This document shows positions 35,759 to 45,438 of a DNA stretch of 64,000 nt, piece by piece (positions within the stretch are counted from its first letter, which is position 1; each line of letters starts with the position of its first letter). The DNA is from Lachnotalea glycerini (GTDB lineage Bacteria; Bacillota; Clostridia; Lachnospirales; Lachnospiraceae): assembly GCF_003201285.1 (NCBI RefSeq), contig NZ_QICS01000001.1:918212-982211 (forward strand), written 5' to 3'. Made by a program: the position numbers and the translations under genes. Below the pieces are notes generated by a model. It did not search any database and was not told the origin of the DNA. It worked only from the letters and a program-made list of their open reading frames with translations.

Positions 35759-36679
35759 TTAGCCTTTCACAGCTCCAACCATAACACCCTGTGCAAAATA
35801 CTTCTGAACAAATGGATATATTACAAGAATCGGTACTGTCGCGACAACCGTCGCTGCCATTTTAACAGCTTTGTCAGGCGGCACTCCAAACGAATTATAA
35901 TCCATCATTTCTGCCTGAATTTTACCTGTAAGCAAAACAATACGCCTAAGAACTATTTGTACCGTTTCTTTATTTGGATCATTTAAATAAATCATTGCAT
36001 TAAAATAATCATTCCAATGCCCAACTGCATAAAAAAGGGAAATTGATGCAATCACTGGCTTTGACAGTGGTATCGCTATTTTGTAAAATACCTCTAAATC
36101 ATTAGCCCCATCTATTCTGGCTGCTTCATCAAGCTCTCCTGGTAAATCCTCAAAGAACTTTTTTACTATAATCATGTTAAATGGACTGATGGCACCAAGC
36201 AATATCAGCGCCCAATAGGAATTATATAGGCCTAATTGCTTCACCCATAAAAAGGTTGGTATCATACCGCCTGAAAATAGCATGGTTATAATAACAAGAT
36301 TTAGTACCATATTTCTACCTTTAAAATGTGTTTTCGACAAAGGATAGGCAAAAGTAGTTGTGAAAAACATCTGAACTAAAGTACCTGCAACAGTCAAAAA
36401 CATTGAGTTGCCAAGTCCTTTAAAAACTTCTCCCGTCTTTATGATGTATTGATAGGCATTTATTGAAAATTCGGTTGGAATGATGAAAAATGCTTTTTCT
36501 GTTAATTCTCTTTCTGTTGCGAAAGAGCCTCCCAAAACATATAAAAAAGGGAGTACTGTGATAATGCCAATGAAGCCTGCAATTACATAGATTAGCACTT
36601 GAATAATACGCTCACCTGTGCTGGCTTTGATTCTACTGTTGCTTTTTTGCCTTATACTAATGATATCTGCCACATTCAT
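35759..36679 (-). CDS. Carbohydrate ABC transporter permease (LplC/YtcP-like)
   Basis: A 306-residue membrane protein with six helices. The N-terminal GERIIQVLIYVIAGFIGIITV precedes the first helix region, and the EAA loop (ELDEAARIDGANDLEVFYKIAI) contacts the ATPase. The C-terminus QKYFAQGVMVGAVKG is a signature of this oligosaccharide permease branch. It starts 7 bp after the partner permease gene. Together they form the channel for pectin oligosaccharides. Confidence 0.94.
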   Translation of the reverse strand: MNVADIISIRQKSNSRIKASTGERIIQVLIYVIAGFIGIITVLPFLYVLGGSFATERELTEKAFFIIPTEFSINAYQYIIKTGEVFKGLGNSMFLTVAGTLVQMFFTTTFAYPLSKTHFKGRNMVLNLVIITMLFSGGMIPTFLWVKQLGLYNSYWALILLGAISPFNMIIVKKFFEDLPGELDEAARIDGANDLEVFYKIAIPLSKPVIASISLFYAVGHWNDYFNAMIYLNDPNKETVQIVLRRIVLLTGKIQAEMMDYNSFGVPPDKAVKMAATVVATVPILVIYPFVQKYFAQGVMVGAVKG

Positions 36680-36686
36680 TCCTCCT

Positions 36687-37634
36687 CTAATAAATACCCG
36701 ATTCCCCTGATTTCTTCGCTATCCAGTTAGCACCAAGAACCATAATCATTCCAACTACTGACTTAAACAAGCCAGATGCTGTACTATAAGAATACTGTGC
36801 ATTTGTAATACCTTTTTGATAAATATAAGTGTCAAACACCTCAGCCGTTGAAATGTTTAAAGAATTACGCATTAAAAATATTTGTTCATACCCCGTATTT
36901 AAAATTGATCCAACCTTAAGTATCAGCATAATAATAATGGTTCCTTTGATTGCTGGAAGTGTAATATGCCACATCAGCCTCCATCTTCCTGCCCCATCAA
37001 CCCTGGCAGCTTCATACAACTGTGTGTCAACACCTGATAACGCTGCAAGGAAAATTATCGTTCCATAGCCTGTCTCCTTCCAAATACTCTGCCCTACAAT
37101 TAAACCTCTAAAATATTGCGGCAATCCCAAGAAATTAACAGTATGACCAAAGACAGCTTTTATGAGCTGATTTATAATACCATCATTAATATTAAGCAAG
37201 GTATATGTAAGACTGGCTACAATAACCCATGAAATGAAGTGAGGAATATAAATAAATGTCTGAACCAATTTTTTATACTTCTGATGCTTTATTTCATTTA
37301 GTAATAAAGATAAAAAAATCGGTGCAGGAAAATAAAAGATAATACTTAATATGGAAATTCCCAGTGTATTTTTTAAAAGCATCCAAAAATCAGTTCCTAT
37401 AAAAAAATTTTTAAAATGTGTTAACCCCACCCATTTACTTTGGGCAATTCCCGTAAAAGGGCTATACTGCTGAAAGGCAATAATGATTCCTCCCATTGGA
37501 ATGTAGCGAAATGTTATAAAATAAAGTACTCCTGGTATTAACATAAAATAAAGCCATTTATGCTGCTTAAAATATTTTACTAATTCACCTTTACTTGTTA
37601 CAGGTTCTTGCACTTTTGCACTTACCTTATTCAT
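36687..37634 (-). CDS. Carbohydrate ABC transporter permease (LplB/YteP-like)
   Basis: About 315 residues and six helices, with YFKQHKWLYFMLIPGVLYFI then TFRYIPMGGIIIAFQQYSPF, which are hallmarks of the LplB/YteP family, and an EAA loop (LYEAARVDGAGRWRLMWHIT). The ATG at 37632-37634 follows AGGAGG, so I prefer it to the longer frame starting at 37715. First gene of the rhamnogalacturonan operon. The promoter at 37715-37743 is about 75 nt upstream and lies inside that rejected extension. Confidence 0.93.
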   Translation of the reverse strand: MNKVSAKVQEPVTSKGELVKYFKQHKWLYFMLIPGVLYFITFRYIPMGGIIIAFQQYSPFTGIAQSKWVGLTHFKNFFIGTDFWMLLKNTLGISILSIIFYFPAPIFLSLLLNEIKHQKYKKLVQTFIYIPHFISWVIVASLTYTLLNINDGIINQLIKAVFGHTVNFLGLPQYFRGLIVGQSIWKETGYGTIIFLAALSGVDTQLYEAARVDGAGRWRLMWHITLPAIKGTIIIMLILKVGSILNTGYEQIFLMRNSLNISTAEVFDTYIYQKGITNAQYSYSTASGLFKSVVGMIMVLGANWIAKKSGESGIY

Positions 37635-37714
37635 ATCTAACCTCCTAACATTTTTCGTAAATCTTTTGTATATTTTGTATATCATTTTTTGTTTTACAAC
37701 CGGTTTATAGTGCA

Positions 37715-37743
37715 ACTATACTATACGTGATATATTACATCAA
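37715..37743 (-). promoter_or_regulatory. Promoter of the rhamnogalacturonan transport and lyase operon
   Basis: On the minus strand TTGATG (37738-37743) and TATAGT (37715-37720) are 17 nt apart. The weak -35 fits an activator-dependent promoter, in line with the adjacent AraC-type regulator. Confidence 0.6.
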
Positions 37744-37929
37744 TAATCATTTCATATACTTTACTTGTATTTCGCATTCCATATGAAAGATAATCACCCT
37801 TATTTCACAATATACTACCTCAAATAATCATAGTCTTTCCCATACAATTAACCCAAAAGATAAAATGATTATGCCCTGCAGCACAAATCCACAAACTATC
37901 ATTAGCCTGTAACCAAAGTTGTCAACAAA

Positions 37930-37971
37930 AAATATCGCAAACTCTTTTTACCGACAGAGTTTGCGATATTT
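37930..37971 (-). terminator. Terminator of the AraC-type sensor gene
   Basis: A perfect 15-bp stem pairs 37930-37944 with 37957-37971 (core TATCGCAAACTC), flanked by A and T runs, 63 bp after the stop codon at 38035. Confidence 0.85.
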
Positions 37972-38034
37972 CTATTTTTGATATCACTTTTTAATAATAT
38001 TTAAGTTTTTAAATTTTCAAAAATTACAAGCTTT

Positions 38035-40362
38035 TTAGGAAAGCATCTTATTATATTCCTGCCTATATTTACCCGGTGTAGTACCTACGTGTTTGCTAAA
38101 AAATCGAATAAAGTTTTGCGTATTCGTATATTTTAATGCCAATGCTATTTCAGCAATTGTTAAATTAGTCTCCTTAAGCATTATCTTTGCTTCACTGATT
38201 TTGTATTGTGCAACATAATCGGTAAACGTGATATTTTTTTCTAGTTTCATAATCTTCCATATATAGCTAGGATGAAATTTAAGCTTTTCAGCGCATTCTG
38301 TAAGTGAAATATCTCCTTTTGTTTCCTCAATCAGCCTTTGAACATGTGTCATGATTTCAGATGTCCTACTTGTTCTGTAGTTACTAAGCTCTTTAATAAT
38401 TGGGGTAACAATTTTGTATTTATAAAAGCTAGTCATTTTGTTTAAATCATATATCTGATTAAAGCTTAAAAAGATATTATCCACTTCATTTCCAAACACA
38501 TCATTAATAATTAAGCCGGCATTGCTTGCTATCAATATGATAGAAATCATAAAGCGATGCATATAAAAGGAGCATTCATTAGCGGAAACCTTTTTATTGA
38601 CCAGTTCCTCTATAAATTCATCTATTATGTAAAATGCTCTCTCCTTGTCACAGGAATCTACTGCTTCCTTGATTTCTCTTTCGAGTGCTACATCGTATAT
38701 ATAACCATCTGCAGCATTCATAATATCGGAATAAAACATGACGCCACTTGAAGTATCTGTTGTGTTCTCTATTTTCTGTTCTCTGCTAAATACTTCGCTA
38801 TTTTTGAGTGCTTCCACGCTTTCATAATAAGCAGTGCGATACATTAGTAAATCTTCAAATGATTTACTTATTCCTAAATTTATTCTTAAGTTATATTGTT
38901 CAAATACAAAAGTGGATATACGCTCGTATACTCTCATAATATTTTCTTCCAATAAAGATTCCTGTTTCTGGGTTACTGCCATTGTAATCGTTTTGGCATT
39001 GCATATTGCTGGCATAAATAACTGAGCCAGAATATCCTTTGGAAGATTTTCAACTACACCAATTCGAACAGCATCCTGTCTTGCTTCATCATATTCTTCA
39101 AAGGCATCCTGCGACCTTATGTTGATTGAAATGACGCTCAGATACTTTTGTCGGCTTAATTTTAGCCTGCTTAAATAATACTCTAACTGATCCTGTTTAA
39201 TTTCACTTTTTATTAATCGTAATTGGAATAATTCGGTCAACTGTCCCTGCTGGCTTTCTATTAGCTTTTCTAAAGCTGTATTCTTTCCTACCAAGTTATC
39301 AATGCTTTTAGCTATGTATTCAAATTCATTTTCCCGCCTCTTGGATTTTTCCTCATTTTCTAATTCATGAATATGATCAGTCAAACTTGAAACCGGCTTA
39401 TAGATTTTTCTGGTTGCCAATATTGACATAACAAAACCCATAATAACAATAGTAAACATGACAATTGAAAAGGATAGTATTTTATCCGCGGCAGCCCTAA
39501 TTTTGTCAACATCATAGCTAACGATATATTTCCACGCCAATTCATCTGAATCTGCTATTGCAATGTTGTAAGCTTTTCCATCTTTTAGCTTAATTGACTG
39601 AAGATCATGACTGTTAAATTTATCTTCATTTTCTTCATAATAATGGTATACATCATCATTCGTTGTATAAACCAAATTTCCGTCTTCATCAATTACGGTA
39701 ATATCATTCTCTCCCAAATTATCGCTTATTATTTCCTGTAATTTAGACTGTTTAATATTAACAATCATCAGTGCATAAGGATCTTTGCTGTTTGCGGGTA
39801 ATCTACATATAAAAGATAAGTTATTAAGATTAACCATTTCCCTGCTTAACTTTGTAATTTGACTCTTTCCGATCTGGTTCAGCCAAAAATTACGAATTAA
39901 GGTATCTGCTTTATATTGATATAAAAGTTCAATATCCCCTTGATTCTCAACACGCGCGTAATCATACAATCCTCGGTTACTTAATACCCAGCCTGTATGG
40001 AAATTAATGAAAGTATAACCATCTATGTACTCAGAAAGATAGGTAGAACCATCCAACACATCCGTTGCATTTACAAGCTCTGAGTAGTCAGAATATTTAA
40101 TATCGGTATTTAAAAGCCATTGTATCTCATCTGATTCTTCATTTTCAAGATAATCCTTTTTTATATTAATTAAAACACTGTCTGTTCTGTTTTTAATCTG
40201 ATTGGCAGTTGCCTCTGTTGATAAATTAACATTCTTTGTAACTTCAGTCACATAGGTAGAATAAGAAAAAATTCCCAATATAATAATGGGAGCAAATACA
40301 ACAACCAATAAATACCAAAGTATTCTGTTTTTATATTGTATGTTTTTTATTCTCTCTATCAT
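38035..40362 (-). CDS. Membrane-bound AraC family transcriptional regulator with Cache-type sensor
   Basis: About 775 residues: a TM helix at about 15-35, an extracytoplasmic sensor (about 40-290), a second TM at about 295-320 followed by a HAMP-like stretch, a coiled coil (about 355-390), and a C-terminal double helix-turn-helix AraC domain (ISLTECAEKLKFHPSYIWKI and IAEIALALKYTNTQNFIRFF, then KHVGTTPGKYRQ). Proteins of this design control oligosaccharide ABC operons in response to extracellular ligand. The frame opens with TTG at 40368; the ATG at 40360-40362 is a likely start. Its neighbours imply rhamnogalacturonan sensing. Confidence 0.92.
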   Translation of the reverse strand: MIERIKNIQYKNRILWYLLVVVFAPIIILGIFSYSTYVTEVTKNVNLSTEATANQIKNRTDSVLINIKKDYLENEESDEIQWLLNTDIKYSDYSELVNATDVLDGSTYLSEYIDGYTFINFHTGWVLSNRGLYDYARVENQGDIELLYQYKADTLIRNFWLNQIGKSQITKLSREMVNLNNLSFICRLPANSKDPYALMIVNIKQSKLQEIISDNLGENDITVIDEDGNLVYTTNDDVYHYYEENEDKFNSHDLQSIKLKDGKAYNIAIADSDELAWKYIVSYDVDKIRAAADKILSFSIVMFTIVIMGFVMSILATRKIYKPVSSLTDHIHELENEEKSKRRENEFEYIAKSIDNLVGKNTALEKLIESQQGQLTELFQLRLIKSEIKQDQLEYYLSRLKLSRQKYLSVISINIRSQDAFEEYDEARQDAVRIGVVENLPKDILAQLFMPAICNAKTITMAVTQKQESLLEENIMRVYERISTFVFEQYNLRINLGISKSFEDLLMYRTAYYESVEALKNSEVFSREQKIENTTDTSSGVMFYSDIMNAADGYIYDVALEREIKEAVDSCDKERAFYIIDEFIEELVNKKVSANECSFYMHRFMISIILIASNAGLIINDVFGNEVDNIFLSFNQIYDLNKMTSFYKYKIVTPIIKELSNYRTSRTSEIMTHVQRLIEETKGDISLTECAEKLKFHPSYIWKIMKLEKNITFTDYVAQYKISEAKIMLKETNLTIAEIALALKYTNTQNFIRFFSKHVGTTPGKYRQEYNKMLS

Positions 40363-40557
40363 AACCAAAATCCCCTATCCCTTATGCAAGTTTACAATTT
40401 TTCACTGCACACGCAATTTATTATATCTAAATTATACAAAAAAAGAAAGCTAAATATAGTACAAAGAATTTTTTTGGCAGTATTGAATAATTAGTCCATA
40501 TTATGTATGATAAATATATTATTCACGAAAAAGTTCACTCATACATGGGAGGTATTT

Positions 40558-41235
40558 ATGATAAAAAGAATTTTTTGGGCAGGCGATTCAACGGTAAAGG
40601 ATAATTTTATTGATACTTATCCTCGTACCGGTATTGCACAAGGTCTTCGTTGGTATTTAAAACCAGATGTTACTATTATAAATCATGCAGAAAATGCTAA
40701 AAGCACGAAGAACTTTATTAAGGAGGGGCGGCTAGAAACGATTCGTTTGGAAATCAGAGACAGAGATTTCTTTTTCATAGAATTTGGTCACAATGATTGG
40801 AATGATGATCCAATGAGACATACGTTACCTTTTGAGGATTACAAATCAAATCTTTCTCAAATGGTGAATGTGGCTTTGGAAAAAGGAGCTTATCCGGTCT
40901 TAATTACACCATTATATTGCCGCTTTCTTGATGAAAATGGTGTTTTAAAACACAAAGTTCATTTTAATTATCCGGATGCAATGATTGAATTGTCTCAAGA
41001 AATGCAGATACCTTGCATTGACCTTTGTGAGCATAGCAGACAGCTTTTGCTTCATACAGATCTTTCTATATCAAAGAATTGGTATATGAATCTAAAACCG
41101 GGTCAATATGCTGCTTATCCGGACGGATTGGCTGACAACGCTCATTTGCAGTACAATGGTGCAATTGCTTTTGCTGATATTCTTGCAAAAGGATTAAAAG
41201 GACTTGGTTTAATCTATGCTGATTTAGTTCTATAG
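40558..41235 (+). CDS. Rhamnogalacturonan acetylesterase (SGNH hydrolase, CE12)
   Basis: A 225-residue esterase. SGNH blocks are all visible: nucleophile S11 in FWAGDSTVKD, the Gly/Asn blocks ENAKSTKNF and GHND (N79), and the D193/H196 pair in LADNAHLQ. It removes acetyl groups from galacturonate in rhamnogalacturonan, opening the chain to the lyase. No signal peptide, so it is intracellular. The ATG at 40558 follows GGGAGG; a longer frame from 40507 has no such site. It is divergent from the AraC-type sensor. TTGGCA (40474) and CATATT (40497) are a plausible promoter. Confidence 0.93.
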   Translation: MIKRIFWAGDSTVKDNFIDTYPRTGIAQGLRWYLKPDVTIINHAENAKSTKNFIKEGRLETIRLEIRDRDFFFIEFGHNDWNDDPMRHTLPFEDYKSNLSQMVNVALEKGAYPVLITPLYCRFLDENGVLKHKVHFNYPDAMIELSQEMQIPCIDLCEHSRQLLLHTDLSISKNWYMNLKPGQYAAYPDGLADNAHLQYNGAIAFADILAKGLKGLGLIYADLVL

Positions 41236-41362
41236 GAAGTTTTCAATAAATGCTTTGAAAGGTTTGTGACCATAAAAGCAGCCTTTCCCAAAGACGATTT
41301 TACAATTGGAAAAACTGCTTTTAATCATTTATTTAAAGTTTGATATCACTGTTTCCTTATCA

Positions 41363-42682
41363 CTATAGCTGAACTAAAACAAATATATCATAAATTGCTT
41401 TTATCGCTGCTTCAAAATCACTATTTTTAACACCAATAATGATATTTAACTCGCTCGATCCCTGATCAATCATCTTAACATTAATATTAGCATGTGCAAG
41501 TGCAGCGAAGATTCTTCCTGCCGTTCCTCTTGTTGCTCTCATTCCACGGCCTACTACTGCAATTAATGCCAAATCAGTTTCTAAATCCACTGAATCTGGT
41601 GCAGCCAGTCGATGTATATCAGCTAACACTAACTGCTCTTTTCCCTCGAATTCCGGCTGATGAACAAAAACAGTCATGGTATCAATTCCTGAAGGAACGT
41701 GCTCAAAAGATATGTTATGTTTTTCAAATGCCTCAAGTACCTTTCTTCCAAAACCAATTTCTGAATTCATCATATCTTTTTCTATATTAATAGCTACAAA
41801 TCCCTTTTTACCTGCAACTCCTGTAATTGTATACTTAGGCTGACGACATGTGCTTTCAACAATCATAGTTCCAAAATCGTCTGGAGCATTTGTATTTTTA
41901 ATATTTATCGGTATGCCTTCTTTTCTGACCGGAAAAATAGCATCTTCATGCAGTACAGTTGCCCCCATGTAAGAAAGTTCTCTAAGTTCTCGATAGGTAA
42001 TTGTTTCAATTGTTTCTGCTGATTCAATAATTCTTGGATCTGCAATTAAGAAGCCTGATACATCCGTCCAATTTTCATAAAGATCCGCATGCACTGCTTT
42101 TGCTACGATCGAACCTGTGATATCAGAGCCTCCCCGTGAAAATGTCTTCACTTTTCCATCCGGCCGGGAACCATAGAAGCCTGGCACAACTGCTCTTTCT
42201 ATTGAAGCCAGTCTCTTAGAAAGTATTTGATTTGTTTTATCTGTATCAAAACCGCCGTTTTCATCGAAAAAAATGACCTCAGCAGAATCAATAAACTCAT
42301 ATCCTAAATAATTAGCCATAATGATACCGTTTAAATATTCTCCGCGTGAAGCTGCATAATCACTTCCGGCATTTGATACAAATTCGTTTTTAATTATTTC
42401 AAATTCTTTATCTAAAGATAGCTTTAAGTTCAGTCCTTTTATAATTTCATCATAACGCGCTTTAATATTCGCAAGCTTATCTTCAAAAGGCTTATTTTCT
42501 ACTACAGTATTATAGCAATCATAAAGCATATCTGTAACCTTTGTATCTGCTGTAAAACGTTTACCAGGGGCAGATGGAATAACATACCTTCTGTCTTGAT
42601 CTGCATGAATAATATCTGCAACCTTTTTAAACTGATCAGCACTGGCCAATGAACTTCCACCAAACTTAACTACTTTTTTCAT
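41363..42682 (-). CDS. lysC: Aspartate kinase
   Basis: A 439-residue aspartokinase, the first enzyme of lysine, threonine and methionine synthesis. It starts KKVVKFGGSSLASADQF (the ATP-binding KxGGSS motif), contains FSRGGSDITGSIVAKAV, and has two C-terminal ACT domains (VAGKKGFVAINIEKDMM and LIAVVGRGMRATRGTAGRIF) for amino-acid feedback. The ATG at 42680-42682 follows GGAGG; an open frame upstream to 42829 crosses the neighbour's terminator and is not credible. No lysine riboswitch is visible in the short upstream region. Confidence 0.94.
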   Translation of the reverse strand: MKKVVKFGGSSLASADQFKKVADIIHADQDRRYVIPSAPGKRFTADTKVTDMLYDCYNTVVENKPFEDKLANIKARYDEIIKGLNLKLSLDKEFEIIKNEFVSNAGSDYAASRGEYLNGIIMANYLGYEFIDSAEVIFFDENGGFDTDKTNQILSKRLASIERAVVPGFYGSRPDGKVKTFSRGGSDITGSIVAKAVHADLYENWTDVSGFLIADPRIIESAETIETITYRELRELSYMGATVLHEDAIFPVRKEGIPINIKNTNAPDDFGTMIVESTCRQPKYTITGVAGKKGFVAINIEKDMMNSEIGFGRKVLEAFEKHNISFEHVPSGIDTMTVFVHQPEFEGKEQLVLADIHRLAAPDSVDLETDLALIAVVGRGMRATRGTAGRIFAALAHANINVKMIDQGSSELNIIIGVKNSDFEAAIKAIYDIFVLVQL

Positions 42683-42819
42683 CCTGAACTTCCTCCATAT
42701 CCTTTTACAAAAAATTCGTTCTATAATAAAATCCCATATTTTTAAAAGTTTTGCAAGTGTTTTTTGAAAAAATTTAAAATTTAATGATGTGCTTCCCCTA
42801 AGATTTCCTAGTAAGAAAA

Positions 42820-42847
42820 AAGGATGCATTCTTCTGAATCCATCCTT
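42820..42847 (-). terminator. Terminator of the PfkB kinase gene
   Basis: The 7-bp stem AAGGATG (42820-42826) with CATCCTT (42841-42847) is followed by a run of six T on the minus strand, 28 bp after the stop codon at 42875. Confidence 0.8.
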
Positions 42848-42874
42848 AGCAACTACTATTTATTCTCTTGTCTT

Positions 42875-43783
42875 CTATTTCCAAATGGTGTTATAAAATA
42901 CTTCAACCTGCTCCTCTGACAAAAAGCCATGTGCAGCACAGGCATTTCCAATTTTATAGGATGCAAATAAAATTGCTGCTTTCAATGAATAGTATGGATT
43001 TCCTGTTTTCCTATAAAAATGCGCGAAAGCTGATAATTGCGAATCTCCCGCTCCTAAAGTATTTACTATTTTTCTCGTTCGTACAGTTGGAAAAAAACCT
43101 ATGAAATCATCTTTCTTGACATACATCATGGTTCCTTTTTCTGCCATACCCATTATAATTATATCATTACCATACTCCGATTCAATTTGTTTAATGAAGT
43201 CTTCATAAGGTTCCTTAATATAGGTATGACTAAAGCATAGAATATCTGCATACTGCATAAATTCCTTATTTTGCTCATCATCTATATTTTTGATCGTTTG
43301 AACATCTGATATAATCTGCTTTCCTAATTCCTTTGCCTTTTTTAAATATGGTATGGCATAATTGGAATTACAAAAAACTGCAATATCACAATCATTGATT
43401 GCTTTATCAAACATGACTGAATCATATTCTATGCCGTTGCTCCCTTTTAAATCATTAATGATTTGTCGTGTGTTCTCATCAGAATATAGAACAATTGTAT
43501 GTGGCGTTGCATCAAGAGCAGGAATAACATATTCTAACGATATTCCTTCCTTTTTAAGCTTTTCCTGAAGCATTAACTGCATGGCATCCTTACCAGAAAA
43601 GGAAAGGAAATTCACTGTATCACCCAGCTTTGTCAATGCCCTTGAAATATTATAGCCATGACCTGAAAAACTTGTAATAACACCAAAGCTACTATCAATA
43701 ATCTTATTATCAGGCAATGGAATACTGGAAACTTTAACTGTTGTTTCTGTATAAATTGGTCCCATTACTAATATATTGCTCAT
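42875..43783 (-). CDS. PfkB family carbohydrate kinase (ribokinase-like)
   Basis: A 302-residue sugar or nucleoside kinase. The N-terminal FSGHGYNISRALTKLGDTVN motif binds substrate and the C-terminal VNTLGAGDSQLSAFAHFYR contains the catalytic Asp and anion hole of PfkB kinases. It is monocistronic, with its own terminator. The specific substrate cannot be told; no sugar transporter is adjacent. Confidence 0.92.
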   Translation of the reverse strand: MSNILVMGPIYTETTVKVSSIPLPDNKIIDSSFGVITSFSGHGYNISRALTKLGDTVNFLSFSGKDAMQLMLQEKLKKEGISLEYVIPALDATPHTIVLYSDENTRQIINDLKGSNGIEYDSVMFDKAINDCDIAVFCNSNYAIPYLKKAKELGKQIISDVQTIKNIDDEQNKEFMQYADILCFSHTYIKEPYEDFIKQIESEYGNDIIIMGMAEKGTMMYVKKDDFIGFFPTVRTRKIVNTLGAGDSQLSAFAHFYRKTGNPYYSLKAAILFASYKIGNACAAHGFLSEEQVEVFYNTIWK

Positions 43784-43996
43784 TTGTCATACCTCCCAAC
43801 CCTTTTGCGTCACTTCCCTATATACATTATGCAATATTTTTAAAAAATTCTCAATGTTTATTATAATTTTTATAAATATTTCATGAAATAATTTCAATTC
43901 AAGGTAATGTACATAGTAATAATATCTCATGGCATCATGAACGTTCCACTAGATACTCTATAAGAATTTTAAAGAATCTTCTATGATACAAAAACA

Positions 43997-44022
43997 GCAG
44001 ATACACTTAACGAGTAATCTGC
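43997..44022 (-). terminator. Terminator of the scpAB operon
   Basis: A 6-bp stem, GCAGAT (43997-44002) with ATCTGC (44017-44022), then TGTTTTTG on the minus strand, immediately after the scpB stop codon. Confidence 0.65.
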
Positions 44023-44024
44023 CG

Positions 44025-44594
44025 CTAAATGTCCAGTCTAAGCTGAACCTCTTCCTCTGCTTCTGCTTTAAAATCCTCAAATTGTTCCTGATTAACCATT
44101 GGCAGATCTTCGATTGACTGTACTCCAAAGCATCTAAGAAACTCTTGTGTTGTAGCAAATAATAACGGTCTTCCAGGTGCATCCAGCCGACCCACTTCAC
44201 ATACCAAATTATATTCCACGAGCTTATTCACTGCATGGTCACATTTCACTCCTCTTATTTTTTCAATTTCAAGTTTAGTGATTGGCTGTTTATAGGCTAT
44301 GATAGAAAGTGTTTCTAATAAAACCTCTGATAAAATATGTTTTTTGGGCTGCTTTGCAATTCGAATCAGATATTCATACATTTCTCTTTTGGTACACAAT
44401 TGAAACGAATTTTCCAATTCTAAAATTTGAATTCCACGCTCCTCAGACTCATATCGATCCATCATATTATGTATTATCTTTTTCGTCGTTTCTTCATCAT
44501 GCTCAATGGCGGCGGCAATTTTGCTAAGCTCCACACAATCCCCCATTGTAAATAATATTGCTTCTATAATTGCTTCCAATTTCAAAATCTCCAC
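44025..44594 (-). CDS. scpB: Segregation and condensation protein ScpB
   Basis: A 189-residue protein with two winged-helix domains, typical of the kleisin partner ScpB. KLEAIIEAILFTMGD opens the first. The second holds LSEVLLETLSIIAYKQPITK, then EIEKIRGVKCDHAVNKLVEY and GRPLLFATTQEFLRCFG. It binds ScpA and the SMC ATPase to organise chromosomes. It follows scpA by 20 bp. Confidence 0.96.
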   Translation of the reverse strand: MEILKLEAIIEAILFTMGDCVELSKIAAAIEHDEETTKKIIHNMMDRYESEERGIQILELENSFQLCTKREMYEYLIRIAKQPKKHILSEVLLETLSIIAYKQPITKLEIEKIRGVKCDHAVNKLVEYNLVCEVGRLDAPGRPLLFATTQEFLRCFGVQSIEDLPMVNQEQFEDFKAEAEEEVQLRLDI

Positions 44595-44614
44595 TATGTA
44601 ACCTCTCTTTGTAC

Positions 44615-45364
44615 TTATGCTGCTTCTATTGCAGTTATCAATATATCGTCAAATATATGATCTTGTGATATGGAAATCATTCCTGTTTTCATAAGCTCCA
44701 ATACTGCTAAAAAAGTAACGATAATTTCCATCTTACCACACTGCGCCTCTAATAGACCCCGAAAACTGAATTTCTTATTTCTATAAGCGTATTCTTTAAT
44801 ATATACAATCTTGTCTGAAAGGTTTACTTCTTCTTTTTCTATTTTTCCAAACTGACTCCTGATTGGATCAATTTTATTCTCTTGTTTCTTTATAATCGAT
44901 TTAAATATCGTATGAAGTTTTGTCAATGATAAACCATTCAATAATTCTTCTACGTTTATGGGCTCACAATAATCCTCAACTTCCTTTGGCAATGTAGGCT
45001 TTTTAAATAAGGCTTTTTCAGCATCCACCTGTCTATCCCTAAGTTCATATGACATATATTTATACATTTTATATTCAATTAACTTCTCTACTAATTCTTT
45101 TCTTGGATCTTCCTCTTCACCATTCTCATTGATTTCTCTTGGTAAAAGCATTCTGGATTTAATGTCTATTAGAGTAGCCGCCATGACAAGAAATTCACTC
45201 ATAATATTTAAGTCTTCCTTGTCCATCTGCTGTATATATTCCAGGTACTGTTTCGTAATCTCAACAATAGGAATATCATATATATTAACTTTATTTTTGT
45301 CAATCAAATGTAACAGTAAGTCCAGTGGACCTTCAAACGCTTGCAATTTAACCGGTATACCCAT
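44615..45364 (-). CDS. scpA: Segregation and condensation protein ScpA (kleisin)
   Basis: A 249-residue kleisin. KLQAFEGPLDLLLHLIDKNK near the N-terminus and the following VNIYDIPIVEITKQYLEYI are the SMC-head-binding signature; ESRMLLPRE-like DIKSRMLLPREI and a C-terminal winged helix (GKMEIIVTFLAVLELMKTG) complete it. Acidic linker in between, as usual. First gene of scpAB. Confidence 0.96.
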   Translation of the reverse strand: MGIPVKLQAFEGPLDLLLHLIDKNKVNIYDIPIVEITKQYLEYIQQMDKEDLNIMSEFLVMAATLIDIKSRMLLPREINENGEEEDPRKELVEKLIEYKMYKYMSYELRDRQVDAEKALFKKPTLPKEVEDYCEPINVEELLNGLSLTKLHTIFKSIIKKQENKIDPIRSQFGKIEKEEVNLSDKIVYIKEYAYRNKKFSFRGLLEAQCGKMEIIVTFLAVLELMKTGMISISQDHIFDDILITAIEAA

Positions 45365-45438
45365 TTTATCATTCCTTTTCGAAGAATCTCATCTTATTAT
45401 TTTACAAACAAATGTAAATTATTTCAAGTAATGATTTG

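Larger units (their letters stand above)
37635..38034. other. Gene-free regulatory interval
   Basis: 400 bp between the AraC-type sensor gene and the transporter operon. It contains the operon promoter (37715-37743) and the sensor gene terminator (37930-37971). The stretch 37745-37925 is AT-rich and should hold the activator site, but I recognise no clear repeat there. Confidence 0.6.

Noticed and set aside
36687..37715. Longer N-terminus of the LplB-like permease (start at 37715)
   Set aside because: The internal ATG at 37634 has a perfect AGGAGG; the extension overlaps the predicted promoter.
41363..42829. Aspartokinase starting at 42829
   Set aside because: The extra 49 residues run through the neighbouring terminator, and homology begins at the ATG at 42682.
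42683..42874. Lysine riboswitch upstream of aspartokinase
   Set aside because: The upstream region is short, largely occupied by the neighbour's terminator, and lacks the long conserved L-box structure.
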